Assembly (NCBI RefSeq): GCF_000710915.1
Contig: NZ_BAUA01000087.1
Coordinates: 62,001 to 126,000, forward strand
Direction of reading: 5' to 3'
Length of the DNA stretch: 64,000 nucleotides
From: Nocardia brasiliensis IFM 10847
GTDB taxonomy: Bacteria; Actinomycetota; Actinomycetes; Mycobacteriales; Mycobacteriaceae
Shown here: positions 41,669 to 49,656 of the stretch, piece by piece
Layout: every line of letters starts with the position of its first letter
Numbering within the stretch: the stretch's first letter is position 1
The notes under the pieces: model-generated
Told to the model about the DNA's origin: nothing
Database searches by the model: none
Seen by the model: the letters and a program-made list of their open reading frames with translations, nothing else
Made by a program: the position numbers and the translations under genes

Positions 41669-43306
41669 ATGGACGCCATCGTGTCCACACCGCGGCCGGC
41701 GAACGAGCCGGTCGGCACGTTCGCCCCCGGTAGTGCGGAACGTACACGGTTGCAGGCGAAACTGGCCGAGCTGGGTGCCACGCCGACCGACGTGCACCAT
41801 GTGATCGGCGGCGAGCACCGGCGCAGCTCCGGCAAGACGATCGAGGTCGTGCAGCCGCACCGGCACGCCGCCGTGCTCGGCACCCTCACCACCGCCGCCC
41901 CCAGCGATGTCGACGACGCGATCGCGGCGGCCACCGCCGCCGCACCCGCCTGGCGTGCGCTCTCGTTCGAGGACCGGGCCGCGGTCTTCCTGCGCGCCGC
42001 GGATCTGCTGGCCGGCCCGTGGCGCGAAACCATCGCCGCCGCAACGATGCTCGGTCAATCCAAGACCGCTTATCAGGCCGAGATCGACACCCCGTGCGAG
42101 CTGGTCGATTTCTGGCGATTCAACGTGCACTTCGCCCGGCAGATCCTCGCCGACCAGCCGATCTCCACGCCCGGCGTGTGGAACAAGGTCGAATACCGGC
42201 CGCTGGACGGGTTCGTCTACGCGATCACGCCGTTCAATTTCTCCGCGATCGCGGGCAATCTGCCGACCGCGCCCGCGCTGATGGGCAACACCGTGGTCTG
42301 GAAGCCCGCGATGACCCAGTCGGTCGCCGCGTACTGGACGATGAAGCTGCTCGAGGCCGCCGGCCTGCCGCCCGGCGTGATCAACATGGTGCACGGCGCC
42401 GGCCCCAAGGTCTCGGACGTGGTGTTGAAAGACCGTCGCCTCGCCGGCATCCATTTCACCGGTTCCACCGCCACCTTCCAGCACCTGTGGCGCTCGGTCG
42501 CGGCGAACATCTCCGAGTACAACTCCTACCCGCGCCTGGTCGGTGAGACCGGCGGCAAGGACTTCGTGCTCGCGCACAGCTCCGCCGATCCGGACGTGCT
42601 CACCACCGCGCTGATCCGCGGCGCGTTCGACTACCAGGGCCAGAAGTGCTCGGCGGCGTCGCGCGCGTTCGTCCCGAAGTCGGTGTGGGCCAAGATGGGT
42701 CGCGACTTCCTCGACAAGGTGGCCACGCTGTCCTACGGCGACGTCACCGACTTCAGCCACTTCGGGGGCGCACTGATCGACAAGCGCGCCTTCGACAAGA
42801 ACGCCGAGGCGATCGCCCGCGCGAAGGCGACATCGAGCCTGTCGATCGCGGCGGGCGGGCACGCCGACGATTCGGTCGGCTACTTCGTCGACCCGACCGT
42901 GCTGCTCGGCGAGGATCCCGGCGACGAGGCGTTCAGCACCGAGTACTTCGGCCCGATTCTGTCGGTACACGTCTACGACGACTCGGCGGGCGGCTCCTTC
43001 GAGCGCATCCTCGACCTGGTCGATCAGGGTTCCCCGTACGCGCTGACCGGCGCGATCATCGCCGACGACCGGCTCGCGGTGGCCAAGGCGACCGAGGGTC
43101 TGCGCTTCGCCGCGGGCAACTTCTACATCAACGACAAGCCCACCGGCGCGGTGGTCGGCCAGCAGCCCTTCGGCGGGTCGCGCGCCTCGGGCACCAACGA
43201 CAAGGCAGGCTCGCCGCAGAACCTGCTGCGTTGGACCTCTGCTCGCACGATCAAGGAAACGTTCGTCCCGGCGACCGATCACCGCTACCCGCATCAGGAC
43301 GCGTGA
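41669..43306 (+). CDS. pruA: L-glutamate gamma-semialdehyde (delta-1-pyrroline-5-carboxylate) dehydrogenase
   Basis: The 545-residue aldehyde dehydrogenase has VWKPAMTQS, the Rossmann segment HFTGSTATFQHLW, the catalytic Glu in VGETGGKD and the nucleophilic Cys in YQGQKCSAASRAF. QPFGGSRASGTNDKAGS near the end is diagnostic of P5C dehydrogenases, distinguishing them from other ALDHs. It oxidises glutamate semialdehyde to glutamate with NAD+, the second step of proline degradation. ATG follows a strong AGGAGGA. PruB lies 64 bp downstream, and the PucR-type regulator is divergent. Confidence 0.96.
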   Translation: MDAIVSTPRPANEPVGTFAPGSAERTRLQAKLAELGATPTDVHHVIGGEHRRSSGKTIEVVQPHRHAAVLGTLTTAAPSDVDDAIAAATAAAPAWRALSFEDRAAVFLRAADLLAGPWRETIAAATMLGQSKTAYQAEIDTPCELVDFWRFNVHFARQILADQPISTPGVWNKVEYRPLDGFVYAITPFNFSAIAGNLPTAPALMGNTVVWKPAMTQSVAAYWTMKLLEAAGLPPGVINMVHGAGPKVSDVVLKDRRLAGIHFTGSTATFQHLWRSVAANISEYNSYPRLVGETGGKDFVLAHSSADPDVLTTALIRGAFDYQGQKCSAASRAFVPKSVWAKMGRDFLDKVATLSYGDVTDFSHFGGALIDKRAFDKNAEAIARAKATSSLSIAAGGHADDSVGYFVDPTVLLGEDPGDEAFSTEYFGPILSVHVYDDSAGGSFERILDLVDQGSPYALTGAIIADDRLAVAKATEGLRFAAGNFYINDKPTGAVVGQQPFGGSRASGTNDKAGSPQNLLRWTSARTIKETFVPATDHRYPHQDA

Positions 43307-43370
43307 TGAGCCACTCGCACGTCGTCCGGCTCCGTGCAGCCGACCGGTCCCGCAGAACACAGGAGGCGTG

Positions 43371-44339
43371 ATGGCCTTTTCGACCCTGTTGCGTCCGGCC
43401 ATGCTGGCCGCGTCGCGTTCGCCGCGCATGGAGCGCACGATCACTCGGATGTCGACGACGAAGAAGCTCGTCGACCGGTTCGTCGCGGGTGACTCCGCCG
43501 ATCAGGCGATGGTGGCCGTGCGGACGCTGCTGGCGTCCGGCCGCTACGTCACCATCGACTATCTCGGTGAGGACACCACCGAGATCGAGCAGGCCCGCAC
43601 CACCGTCACCCACTACCTGCACATGCTCTCGGAGCTGGCCCGGCTCGACGTGTCGGCGGAGTCGGCAACGGTTCGGCCGCTGGAGGTTTCGCTCAAGCTG
43701 TCGGCGCTCGGCCAGTCGCTGGCGCAGGACGGTCACGCGATCGCGCTCGACCACGCCCGCCGGATCTGCACGGCCGCGGAATCGGCCGGCGTCTGGGTGA
43801 ACATCGACGCGGAGGACCACACCACCACCGACTCCACCCTGAGCATCGTGCGGGAACTGCGCGCCGACTTCCCCACCGTCGGCACGGTGCTGCAGGCGTA
43901 TCTGCGCCGCACCGAGGGCGACTGCCGGGAGCTGTCGGGCGAGGGCTCACGCATCCGGCTGTGCAAGGGTGCGTACAAGGAACCGGCGTCGGTGGCGTTC
44001 CAGGAGCGCGCCGCGGTCGATGATTCGTACCTGCGCTGCCTGCGGGTGCTGATGCTCGGCGACGGCTACCCGATGGTCGCCACGCACGATCCCGCGCTCA
44101 TCACTTCCGCGCTGGAGTGTGTCGAGACGACGCACCGCAAAGCCGACGAGTTCGAGTTCCAGATGCTCTACGGCATCCGCGACGCCGAACAGCGCAGGCT
44201 GGTGGATGAACGCAATCACCTGCGCGTCTACGTCCCCTACGGCGACCAGTGGTACGGCTACTTCATGCGCAGGCTCGCCGAACGCCCCGCCAACGTCGCG
44301 TTCTTCCTGCGTTCGCTGAAGCCGGGCAGCGCACGCTGA
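43371..44339 (+). CDS. pruB: Proline dehydrogenase (monofunctional)
   Basis: The 322-residue protein is a proline dehydrogenase barrel with VSLKLSALGQ, NIDAEDH, RIRLCKGAYKE, VATHDPALI, EFQMLYGIRD and the C-terminal RVYVPYG-like LRVYVPYGDQWYGYFMRRLAERP, all hallmarks of FAD-dependent PRODH. It converts proline to pyrroline-5-carboxylate at the membrane and feeds PruA. ATG at 43371 is set by the AGGAGG spacing rather than the adjacent GTG. A strong hairpin (44355-44388) follows the stop. Confidence 0.95.
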   Translation: MAFSTLLRPAMLAASRSPRMERTITRMSTTKKLVDRFVAGDSADQAMVAVRTLLASGRYVTIDYLGEDTTEIEQARTTVTHYLHMLSELARLDVSAESATVRPLEVSLKLSALGQSLAQDGHAIALDHARRICTAAESAGVWVNIDAEDHTTTDSTLSIVRELRADFPTVGTVLQAYLRRTEGDCRELSGEGSRIRLCKGAYKEPASVAFQERAAVDDSYLRCLRVLMLGDGYPMVATHDPALITSALECVETTHRKADEFEFQMLYGIRDAEQRRLVDERNHLRVYVPYGDQWYGYFMRRLAERPANVAFFLRSLKPGSAR

Positions 44340-44354
44340 GGTGCCGGCACTTCT

Positions 44355-44388
44355 CGGTGCGGCTCGCCCGGCTCGGCGGGCCGCACCG
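44355..44388 (+). terminator. Rho-independent-type terminator after pruB
   Basis: CGGTGCGGC and GCCGCACCG pair perfectly, with an inner T.G wobble and CGCC/GGCG extending the stem to 14 pairs around a six-base loop. It begins 16 bp after the pruB stop. No T-run follows. Confidence 0.7.
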
Positions 44389-44479
44389 ATCAGATCTCGA
44401 GGGCGGTGCCATCCCCGCAGCTTGGCCCGCCGAATAAACCCGCTGAACAATATTTGGCCAACTCGCCGATCACACCGGC

Positions 44480-44506
44480 GCTGTGGTCGTATTTAGTAGC
44501 CACAGC
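44480..44506. promoter_or_regulatory. Inverted repeat upstream of the amino-acid permease
   Basis: GCTGTGG (44480-44486) and CCACAGC (44500-44506) are perfect 7-bp arms around an A/T-rich 13-bp centre, 58-84 bp before the permease start. The A/T-rich core and position suggest an operator or a leader hairpin. A PruC site is possible, but no matching repeat was found ahead of pruA. Confidence 0.4.
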
Positions 44507-44563
44507 TCGAAGTGTGATCTGCGTTACGCACAGTCGCGTGACGCGGAGGACGAAAGGAACGAC

Positions 44564-46006
44564 ATGTCCATCGCGGAGTTGCGTAGCCAAATGCTGCGCC
44601 GCAAACCCATGGGGCAGATAGCCGACGAGGGGGCGCCGGCCGACGAACAGCTGGCTCGGTCGCTCGGTCTATGGCAGCTCACCGCCATCGGCGTCGGCGG
44701 CATCATCGGCGCGGGCATCTTCACGCTCGCGGGCGCGGTCGCGCATTCGGTCACCGGCCCCTCGGTGCTCATCTCGTTCCTGATCGCCGGTGTGGCCAGT
44801 GCCGCCGCCGCGCTCTGCTACGCCGAGTTCGCGGGCATGGTGCCGAAGGCGGGGTCGGCCTACACCTACGGCTATGTGTCGCTGGGCGAGATCGCGGGCT
44901 GGTTCATCGGCTGGGACCTGCTGCTGGAGTACATCGCGGTGGCGGCGGTCGTCGCGATCGGCGTGTCCGGCTACTTCCGCTTCCTGCTCGAGCAGGTGGA
45001 CGTCACGCTGCCCGATTGGATGATGGGTGCGCACGGCACCGGCGACGGGCATGTCGTCGACGTGTTCGCGATGCTGTTCTGCCTGGGCACCGCCTGGCTG
45101 CTGTCGCGCGGCATCCGCAGCGTCGGCCGGTTCGAGACCGTCGCGGTCGGCATCAAGGTCGCGCTCGTGCTGCTGATCATCGTGCTGGGCGTGTTCCACA
45201 TCGACAGTTCCAACTACACCCCGTACTTCCCGTTCGGTTCCGGGGCGGTGTGGACCGGCGCGGCGACGGTGTTCTTCGCGGTGTTCGGCTATGACGCGAT
45301 GAGCACGGCCGCCGAGGAATCCACCGACGGCAAGAAGCACCTGCCCAAGGCCATCCTCTACTCGCTCGCCATCGCGATGGTGCTGTACGTGCTGGCCACC
45401 CTGGTGCTCACCGGCATGCAGAAGTACACCGAGATCAGCCCGACCAGCGGTTTCTCCACCGCTTTCGAGGCGGTCGGCCAGCCCGGCATCGCGAACATCA
45501 TCGCGATCGGCGCCATCGTCGGCATCGTCACCGTCGTGCTCACCTTCATGCTCGGCGTGACCCGGGTCTGGTACGCGATGAGCCGCGACGGCCTGCTGCC
45601 CGAATGGTTCGCCAAGACCCACCCGGTGCGTAAGGTGCCCACTCGGGTGACCTGGATCGTCGGTATCGGCGCGGCCGTGATGGCCGGTCTGCTCGACATC
45701 ACCGTCGTCGCCGAGCTCACCAACATCGGCATCCTGATGGCCTTCATCGTCGTCTCGGTCGCCGTGATCGTGTTGCGCCGCACCCGCCCCGACGAGCCGC
45801 GCCAGTTCCGGCTGCCGTTGATGCCGGTGGTGCCGCTGATCGGCATCGGCTTCTCGCTCTACCTGATCTGGTCGCTGCCGTGGCAGACCTGGGTGCGGTT
45901 CGCGGCCTGGCTGGTCGCCGGCCTGGCCGTGTACTTCTTCTACTCGCGCACGCACTCCAAGCTGGAGCGCCCCGGCCCGGTCGACGCGGTGCAGTTGGAG
46001 AAATAA
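44564..46006 (+). CDS. APC-family amino-acid permease (CAT-like)
   Basis: The 480-residue protein has about 12 membrane segments; the first contains the APC substrate motif GVGGIIGAGIFTLAG, and FFAVFGYDAMSTAAEES matches the cationic amino acid transporter subgroup. ATG at 44564 follows GGAGGACGAAAGGAAC. It lies downstream of the proline-degradation genes but beyond a terminator and with its own inverted repeat, so it may be a separate unit. Import of proline or a related amino acid is a reasonable guess from context; CAT-type sequence alone points to cationic amino acids. Confidence 0.9.
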   Translation: MSIAELRSQMLRRKPMGQIADEGAPADEQLARSLGLWQLTAIGVGGIIGAGIFTLAGAVAHSVTGPSVLISFLIAGVASAAAALCYAEFAGMVPKAGSAYTYGYVSLGEIAGWFIGWDLLLEYIAVAAVVAIGVSGYFRFLLEQVDVTLPDWMMGAHGTGDGHVVDVFAMLFCLGTAWLLSRGIRSVGRFETVAVGIKVALVLLIIVLGVFHIDSSNYTPYFPFGSGAVWTGAATVFFAVFGYDAMSTAAEESTDGKKHLPKAILYSLAIAMVLYVLATLVLTGMQKYTEISPTSGFSTAFEAVGQPGIANIIAIGAIVGIVTVVLTFMLGVTRVWYAMSRDGLLPEWFAKTHPVRKVPTRVTWIVGIGAAVMAGLLDITVVAELTNIGILMAFIVVSVAVIVLRRTRPDEPRQFRLPLMPVVPLIGIGFSLYLIWSLPWQTWVRFAAWLVAGLAVYFFYSRTHSKLERPGPVDAVQLEK

Positions 46007-46039
46007 CTTCGAGGGGCACTGACGCCGGCTCCTCGGACC

Positions 46040-46076
46040 GATCGGGTGGGTGTGCCTCGCGGCCGCCCACCCGATC
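46040..46076 (+). terminator. Terminator hairpin after the permease
   Basis: GATCGGGTGGG (46040-46050) and CCCACCCGATC (46066-46076) form a perfect 11-bp stem with a 15-nt loop, 33 bp after the permease stop, followed by the T-containing TCGTATCTC. Confidence 0.7.
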
Positions 46077-46178
46077 TCGTATCTCCCGCGTGCACAAAAC
46101 ACGTTTGCGCCGACCGCAACGGTACGTTCGTCAGAACTGCCGTTGCTGAAGTCGATCGACGAGAAAGCGGAGGTGCGG

Positions 46179-46775
46179 ATGCACTGGGACCAGATGACCG
46201 CCTCACCTGACGAACTGCACGAGCGCGCGAACCGAGTGCGCCGGGCGGCCGGACAGCTCGGCGTCCTCGAATCGATCATCACTGCGGCGCAGGGCCCGTG
46301 GCTGGGCGCGCTCGACGCGGACGGCAAGGGCGCGGCCGAACTGAAAATGCATCTCGCCGGGCGTTATCGCCTCACCGCCGTGGTGACCAGCGCGGGGAAA
46401 CTCAACCTCGTGCAGATGCACTCCCCTGCCGCGGGCCAGGCCGGCGACCGGGTGTTGTCCCCCAAGGTGTCGGTGCGGCGCGGCTGGGACGGCGACGAGG
46501 AGATGCCCAAACAACCCGAATGGCTCGACTATGTCGTCGGCTGGGTGCGTACCGCCAGCGACGACGTCGACCGCCGCGCGGTCATCGAATGGCGGCTCGG
46601 CGGCGCCGATCAAAAGCTCGCCGCCATGAACGACACCATCGACAGCCTGCTCGCGAGTCTTCAGGAACGCCAAGCACTGCGCGACGAACTCGCCGACGAA
46701 ATCGGTTCGCTCCGCGAAGAATTGCGCGCCCTGGACGCGGCGGAAGCACAACCGGCACCGCACACAACCCCCTGA
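46179..46775 (+). CDS. Unknown protein with C-terminal coiled coil
   Basis: The 198-residue soluble protein has an alpha/beta N-terminal part with AAELKMHLAGRYRLTAVV and SPKVSVRRGWDGDEEM. The C-terminal 60 residues (IDSLLASLQERQALRDELADEIGSLREELRALD) form a strong heptad coiled coil, suggesting a homodimer or scaffold. I do not recognise the family, and no enzyme motif is visible. ATG follows GCGGAGGTG. It lies alone between two hairpins. Confidence 0.75.
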   Translation: MHWDQMTASPDELHERANRVRRAAGQLGVLESIITAAQGPWLGALDADGKGAAELKMHLAGRYRLTAVVTSAGKLNLVQMHSPAAGQAGDRVLSPKVSVRRGWDGDEEMPKQPEWLDYVVGWVRTASDDVDRRAVIEWRLGGADQKLAAMNDTIDSLLASLQERQALRDELADEIGSLREELRALDAAEAQPAPHTTP

Positions 46776-46781
46776 TCGGGT

Positions 46782-46806
46782 AGACAATTCGCAAGAATTA
46801 TTGTCT
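46782..46806. terminator. A/T-rich inverted repeat after the coiled-coil gene
   Basis: AGACAAT (46782-46788) and ATTGTCT (46800-46806) are perfect arms around an 11-nt loop, starting 6 bp after the stop codon. It may terminate that transcript or serve as an operator for the PAS gene; the A/T-rich arms favour an operator-like use. Confidence 0.4.
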
Positions 46807-46979
46807 CGGAACGACAGTCACGCTTCCCCTCGCGAAATCCACTGTCGAACCAGGCGATCTCATTACACTGACGTGCGGTGAAAGTGGCGCCGAAGTCACT
46901 TGTGCTCGACTGAGCGACGCGCCTGGATTTCCTTCGCCGAACATTGCTGTGCCACTTGATTACGAGTGAGGGGAAAGAC

Positions 46980-47474
46980 ATGAGTATCAGCGACAAAATC
47001 ACCGCCGGTGAATTGGACGATCTGAAGTTTCACGGCAAGCTCGAAGGCGGGCACCTGGTGCCCGGTGGTCTGCTCGGCGACCAGGCCGCGATGGACGATA
47101 TCGAGGTCGGCATGTATGTCCTGGAGAAGGACGGCACGCTGATCGCCTGCAACAAGACCGCCATCGGCGCCTGGGGACGCAGTCCCGAACTGGGCACGAG
47201 CGAAAAGTACTGCGGCGCCTTCCGTCTGCGCTACCCGTCCGGCGAGGTCATGCCGCACGAAGCGGCCCCGCCGTCGGTGGTCATCAACAACGGCGGCACC
47301 GTCCGCGACGCCGACGTGATCTGCGAACAGCCCGACGGTTTCCGACTGCTCGCCCTGGTCAACGTCTTCCCCATCCGCGACGAGTCCGACGAGGTGATCG
47401 GCGCGGTCAACATCTTCCGGCACAACACCACCAAGACCGTGCCCGGCCTGCAGGTGACAGCGGACGCCGGCTGA
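46980..47474 (+). CDS. PAS-domain protein
   Basis: The protein is 164 residues and consists largely of a single PAS fold: MDDIEVGMYVLEKDGTLIACNKTAIGAWGRSPELG, RYPSGEVMPHEAAPP and LVNVFPIRDESDEVIGAVNIFRHNT follow the usual PAS strand order. No kinase, GGDEF or DNA-binding part is attached, so it is a free-standing sensor module that must act through a partner. A Cys in the EKYCGAF segment could bind a cofactor, but no haem or flavin signature is clear. ATG at 46980 follows GAGGGGAAAG. Confidence 0.8.
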   Translation: MSISDKITAGELDDLKFHGKLEGGHLVPGGLLGDQAAMDDIEVGMYVLEKDGTLIACNKTAIGAWGRSPELGTSEKYCGAFRLRYPSGEVMPHEAAPPSVVINNGGTVRDADVICEQPDGFRLLALVNVFPIRDESDEVIGAVNIFRHNTTKTVPGLQVTADAG

Positions 47475-47486
47475 GCTTCGCTCGCG

Positions 47487-47515
47487 CAGCGCCTCTTCCA
47501 TCGGAGGAGGCGCTG
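47487..47515. terminator. Bidirectional terminator between the PAS and GNAT-remnant genes
   Basis: CAGCGCCTCTTCC and GGAGGAGGCGCTG form a 13-pair stem with one G.U wobble and a three-base ATC loop. It sits in the 43-bp convergent spacer, 12 bp after the PAS stop. Confidence 0.75.
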
Positions 47516-47517
47516 TG

Positions 47518-47760
47518 TCAGTTCAGCGCGATGAGTCCTGCGTCGGTGGGCCGGAAACCGCAGGCGTGGTCGCCGCCGTCCCATGCCACGTTGACGAAGC
47601 CGATCAGGGTGGCGTCGGTCACTCGCGCCGTCACCCAGCCGAGGCTGTGCGGGCGGATCCGGGTCCACCACCCCGCCTCTGCGATACCGCCATGCGACCT
47701 GGTCAACGCCACGATTTCGGCGTCGGTGAGCTCGCCCCGCCACTGGTAATCGATGTTCAT
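47518..47760 (-). pseudogene. GNAT acetyltransferase with internal deletion (core missing)
   Basis: The 80-residue ORF begins like a GNAT acetyltransferase (MNIDYQWRGELTDAEIVALT ... GFVNVAWDGGDHA) and then jumps directly to CGFRPTDAGLIALN, which is the usual C-terminal end of the same family. The ~45-50 residues that normally lie between, containing the acetyl-CoA-binding R/Q-x-x-G-x-G/A loop, are absent. The frame is preserved, so this looks like an in-frame internal deletion rather than a frameshift. It is unlikely to be an active acetyltransferase. Confidence 0.7.
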
Positions 47761-47816
47761 GGCCAGATGATCGATGCCGAACTGTCCCGGCGGCAACCGA
47801 ATTCCCGTCCGCCAGG

Positions 47817-47843
47817 TGTCACACGGCGCGCACGGCCGGTGTC
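47817..47843 (+). promoter_or_regulatory. ECF41-type promoter upstream of the carboxymuconolactone decarboxylase-like gene
   Basis: TGTCACA (47817-47823) is followed after exactly 16 bp by TGTC (47840-47843). The published ECF41 target promoter is TGTCACA-N16-CGTC, so the -35 is exact and the -10 differs by one base. It lies 33 bp before the gene that is the usual ECF41 partner, and the ECF41 sigma gene follows. Confidence 0.65.
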
Positions 47844-47876
47844 TTCATGTCGTAGGAATCGACAAGGAGGCGCGAA

Positions 47877-48467
47877 ATGGCCGGCACACCCCGAATCCCC
47901 AAGGCGGCACTGACCGGATTCCGCGGCAGGCTCGCGAAGGCGATCACCCGCAAGATGTTCGGCGAGGTACCCGAACCGCTCGAGGTGATGTGGCATCACC
48001 CCGCCGTGGTCATGGACACCAGCGCGCTCGGCCGCAAGGTGGCCAAGTGGCATCGTGCGGACGCGAATCTGAAGTCGTTCGCACACATGGCGGTGGCCTC
48101 GCTCGTCGGCTGCACCTGGTGCCTGGACTTCGGCTACTTCCACGCGCACAACGACGGCCTCGACGAGGTGAAGGCGCGCGAAGTCCCGCGCTGGCGGGAA
48201 TCCGACGTGTTCACCCCGCTCGAGCGCCAGGTAATGGAATACGCGGAGGCGATGAGCCAGACGCCGCCCACCGTCACCGACGAAATGTCTGCGGCGCTGC
48301 TCGCCGAACTGGGCGCCGCCGCACTGGTCGAGCTGACGAACTGGATCGCGTTCGCCAACATGGCCACCCGCACCAACACCGCGCTCGGCATCGAGGCCCA
48401 GGGGTTCGCCGCCGCCTGCGAGCTGCGTCCGCTGGCTCAGCCGAGCCGGGTAGCGTCCGGGGCATGA
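47877..48467 (+). CDS. Carboxymuconolactone decarboxylase / AhpD-like protein (ECF41 partner)
   Basis: The 196-residue helical protein carries the AhpD-type redox motif CTWCLDFGYFHAH, with Cys-x-x-Cys followed by a conserved His, and the helix PLERQVMEYAEAM. Such COE proteins (carboxymuconolactone decarboxylase, oxidoreductase or epimerase) are almost always encoded beside ECF41 sigma factors and are their direct targets. It probably has peroxidase-like or thiol redox activity. ATG follows AAGGAGGCG. Its end overlaps a possible upstream start of the sigma gene. Confidence 0.88.
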   Translation: MAGTPRIPKAALTGFRGRLAKAITRKMFGEVPEPLEVMWHHPAVVMDTSALGRKVAKWHRADANLKSFAHMAVASLVGCTWCLDFGYFHAHNDGLDEVKAREVPRWRESDVFTPLERQVMEYAEAMSQTPPTVTDEMSAALLAELGAAALVELTNWIAFANMATRTNTALGIEAQGFAAACELRPLAQPSRVASGA

Positions 48468-48529
48468 GCGTGCCGACCGCGGCGTCCGCCGGGCCGGGCG
48501 GGCTCCGCGGGACACCGAAGGGAGACCGC

Positions 48530-49402
48530 ATGAACGACGACCCGTTCGTCGCCCATCGCCGTCTGCTGTTCACGGTCGCGTACCAGTTGCTCGGTTCCGC
48601 CGCCGACGCCGATGACGTGGTGCAGGAAACGTGGCTGCGCTGGGCGGCGGTGGACCGGGCGCAGGTGCGCGACCCGCGCGCCTATCTGGTGCGCACCACC
48701 ACCAGGCAGGCGCTCAACCGGCTGCGCACCGTGGCGCGGCGGCGCGAGGAGTACGTCGGCGAATGGCTCCCCGAACCACTGCTCACCAGTCCCGATGTGG
48801 CCGAGGATGTCGAACTGGCCGAGCACGTGTCGATGGCGATGCTGACGGTGCTGGAAACGCTCGGCCCGACCGAGCGCGCGGTGTTCGTGCTGCGCGAAGT
48901 GTTCGACGCACCGTACGAGGAGATCGCCGACGCGCTGGAGAAGTCCGCGGCGGCGGTCCGGCAGATCGCCCGCCGGGCGCGTGAGCACGTGGCCGCCCGT
49001 CGGCCGCGCGTGCCGGTCACCCGCGTCGAGCAGCAGACCGCCGTGGCGCGGTTCCGCAGCGCGATCCAAACCGGCAACGTCCAGGCCCTGCTCGACGTAC
49101 TCGCCCCCGATGTGCTGCTGGTCGCCGACGGCGGCGGGATCGTGCAGGCGTTCCCGCATCCGTTGCGCGGCGCGCGCCGGACAGCGCGCATGTTCGCCCA
49201 GTTCCCCGATTTCGTGCCGGGTGCGCACATCTGGTCGGTGTCGGTCAACGGGGCCGCGGCGCTGCGGGTCGACACCGACGGTGAGCTCAGCGCCACGATC
49301 AGCCTGTCCGTGGCGGACGGCCGCATCACCCACATCTACATCGTCCGCAACCCGAACAAACTCACCCGCCTCCGCGAAATCAGGCCGCTGAGCCGGGCCT
49401 AG
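48530..49402 (+). CDS. ECF41-group sigma factor with C-terminal SnoaL-like domain (SigJ-like)
   Basis: The 290-residue protein has sigma region 2 (RRLLFTVAYQLLGSAADADDVVQETWLRW), a linker with the ECF41-specific WLPEPLL motif, region 4 (LGPTERAVFVLREVFDAPYEEIADAL) and a SnoaL-like C-terminal domain with VADGGG, another ECF41 hallmark. In this group the C-terminal domain replaces a separate anti-sigma factor. I preferred the ATG at 48530 behind AAGGGAGA; an ATG at 48464, overlapping the upstream stop, would add 22 residues. It is likely autoregulated with its partner through the TGTCACA promoter. Confidence 0.92.
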   Translation: MNDDPFVAHRRLLFTVAYQLLGSAADADDVVQETWLRWAAVDRAQVRDPRAYLVRTTTRQALNRLRTVARRREEYVGEWLPEPLLTSPDVAEDVELAEHVSMAMLTVLETLGPTERAVFVLREVFDAPYEEIADALEKSAAAVRQIARRAREHVAARRPRVPVTRVEQQTAVARFRSAIQTGNVQALLDVLAPDVLLVADGGGIVQAFPHPLRGARRTARMFAQFPDFVPGAHIWSVSVNGAAALRVDTDGELSATISLSVADGRITHIYIVRNPNKLTRLREIRPLSRA

Positions 49403-49409
49403 TGACCAC

Positions 49410-49443
49410 GAAGGCCCCGGTCTCACGCGGGATCGGAGCCTTC
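49410..49443 (+). terminator. Terminator hairpin after the ECF41 sigma gene
   Basis: GAAGGCCCCG (49410-49419) and CGGAGCCTTC (49434-49443) pair at 9 of 10 positions around a 14-nt loop, 7 bp after the stop. Confidence 0.6.
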
Positions 49444-49460
49444 GCGTGCCGCCGTCAGTG

Positions 49461-49481
49461 CTGATGCCCGCCCGGCATCAG
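49461..49481. promoter_or_regulatory. Inverted repeat upstream of the uronate operon promoter
   Basis: CTGATGCC (49461-49468) and GGCATCAG (49474-49481) are perfect 8-bp arms around CGCCC, just upstream of the proposed -35. The position suits a regulator binding site for the aldarate operon, possibly for its LysR, or a second terminator stem. Confidence 0.45.
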
Positions 49482-49499
49482 TAGATAGCGAACAGGTGT

Positions 49500-49530
49500 T
49501 GGACACGCATCAAAGCAGCGCCTTACCCTT
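49500..49530 (+). promoter_or_regulatory. Candidate promoter of the uronate/aldarate operon
   Basis: TTGGAC (49500-49505) and TACCCT (49525-49530) are spaced by 19 bp and lie 58 bp upstream of the leader ORF. The match to TTGACN/TANNNT is good in sequence; the spacing is at the long end. Confidence 0.4.
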
Positions 49531-49587
49531 CTGACACGTCGTGCGAAGAGTGACCCACCCCACACTCCGCGCAGGCACAGGAGGACA

Positions 49588-49656
49588 ATGATGTGTGAAA
49601 ATTCTTGCTCCGCAGCATCTTCCGGCTTCCGCACACACGGAGACGATGCCGGATGA
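49588..49656 (+). CDS. 22-codon leader ORF coupled to uronate dehydrogenase
   Basis: An ideal ribosome binding site, ACAGGAGGACA, precedes ATGATG and an ORF of 22 codons (MMCENSCSAASSGFRTHGDD followed by Ala-Gly). Its TGA overlaps the ATG of the next gene as ATGA, so translation of uronate dehydrogenase is probably coupled to it. The uronate dehydrogenase itself has only GGAGAC inside this ORF. Two cysteines occur in the first seven residues. It could be a leader peptide or a small protein in its own right. Too short for automatic calling; confidence rests on the ribosome site and overlap. Confidence 0.5.
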   Translation: MMCENSCSAASSGFRTHGDDAG

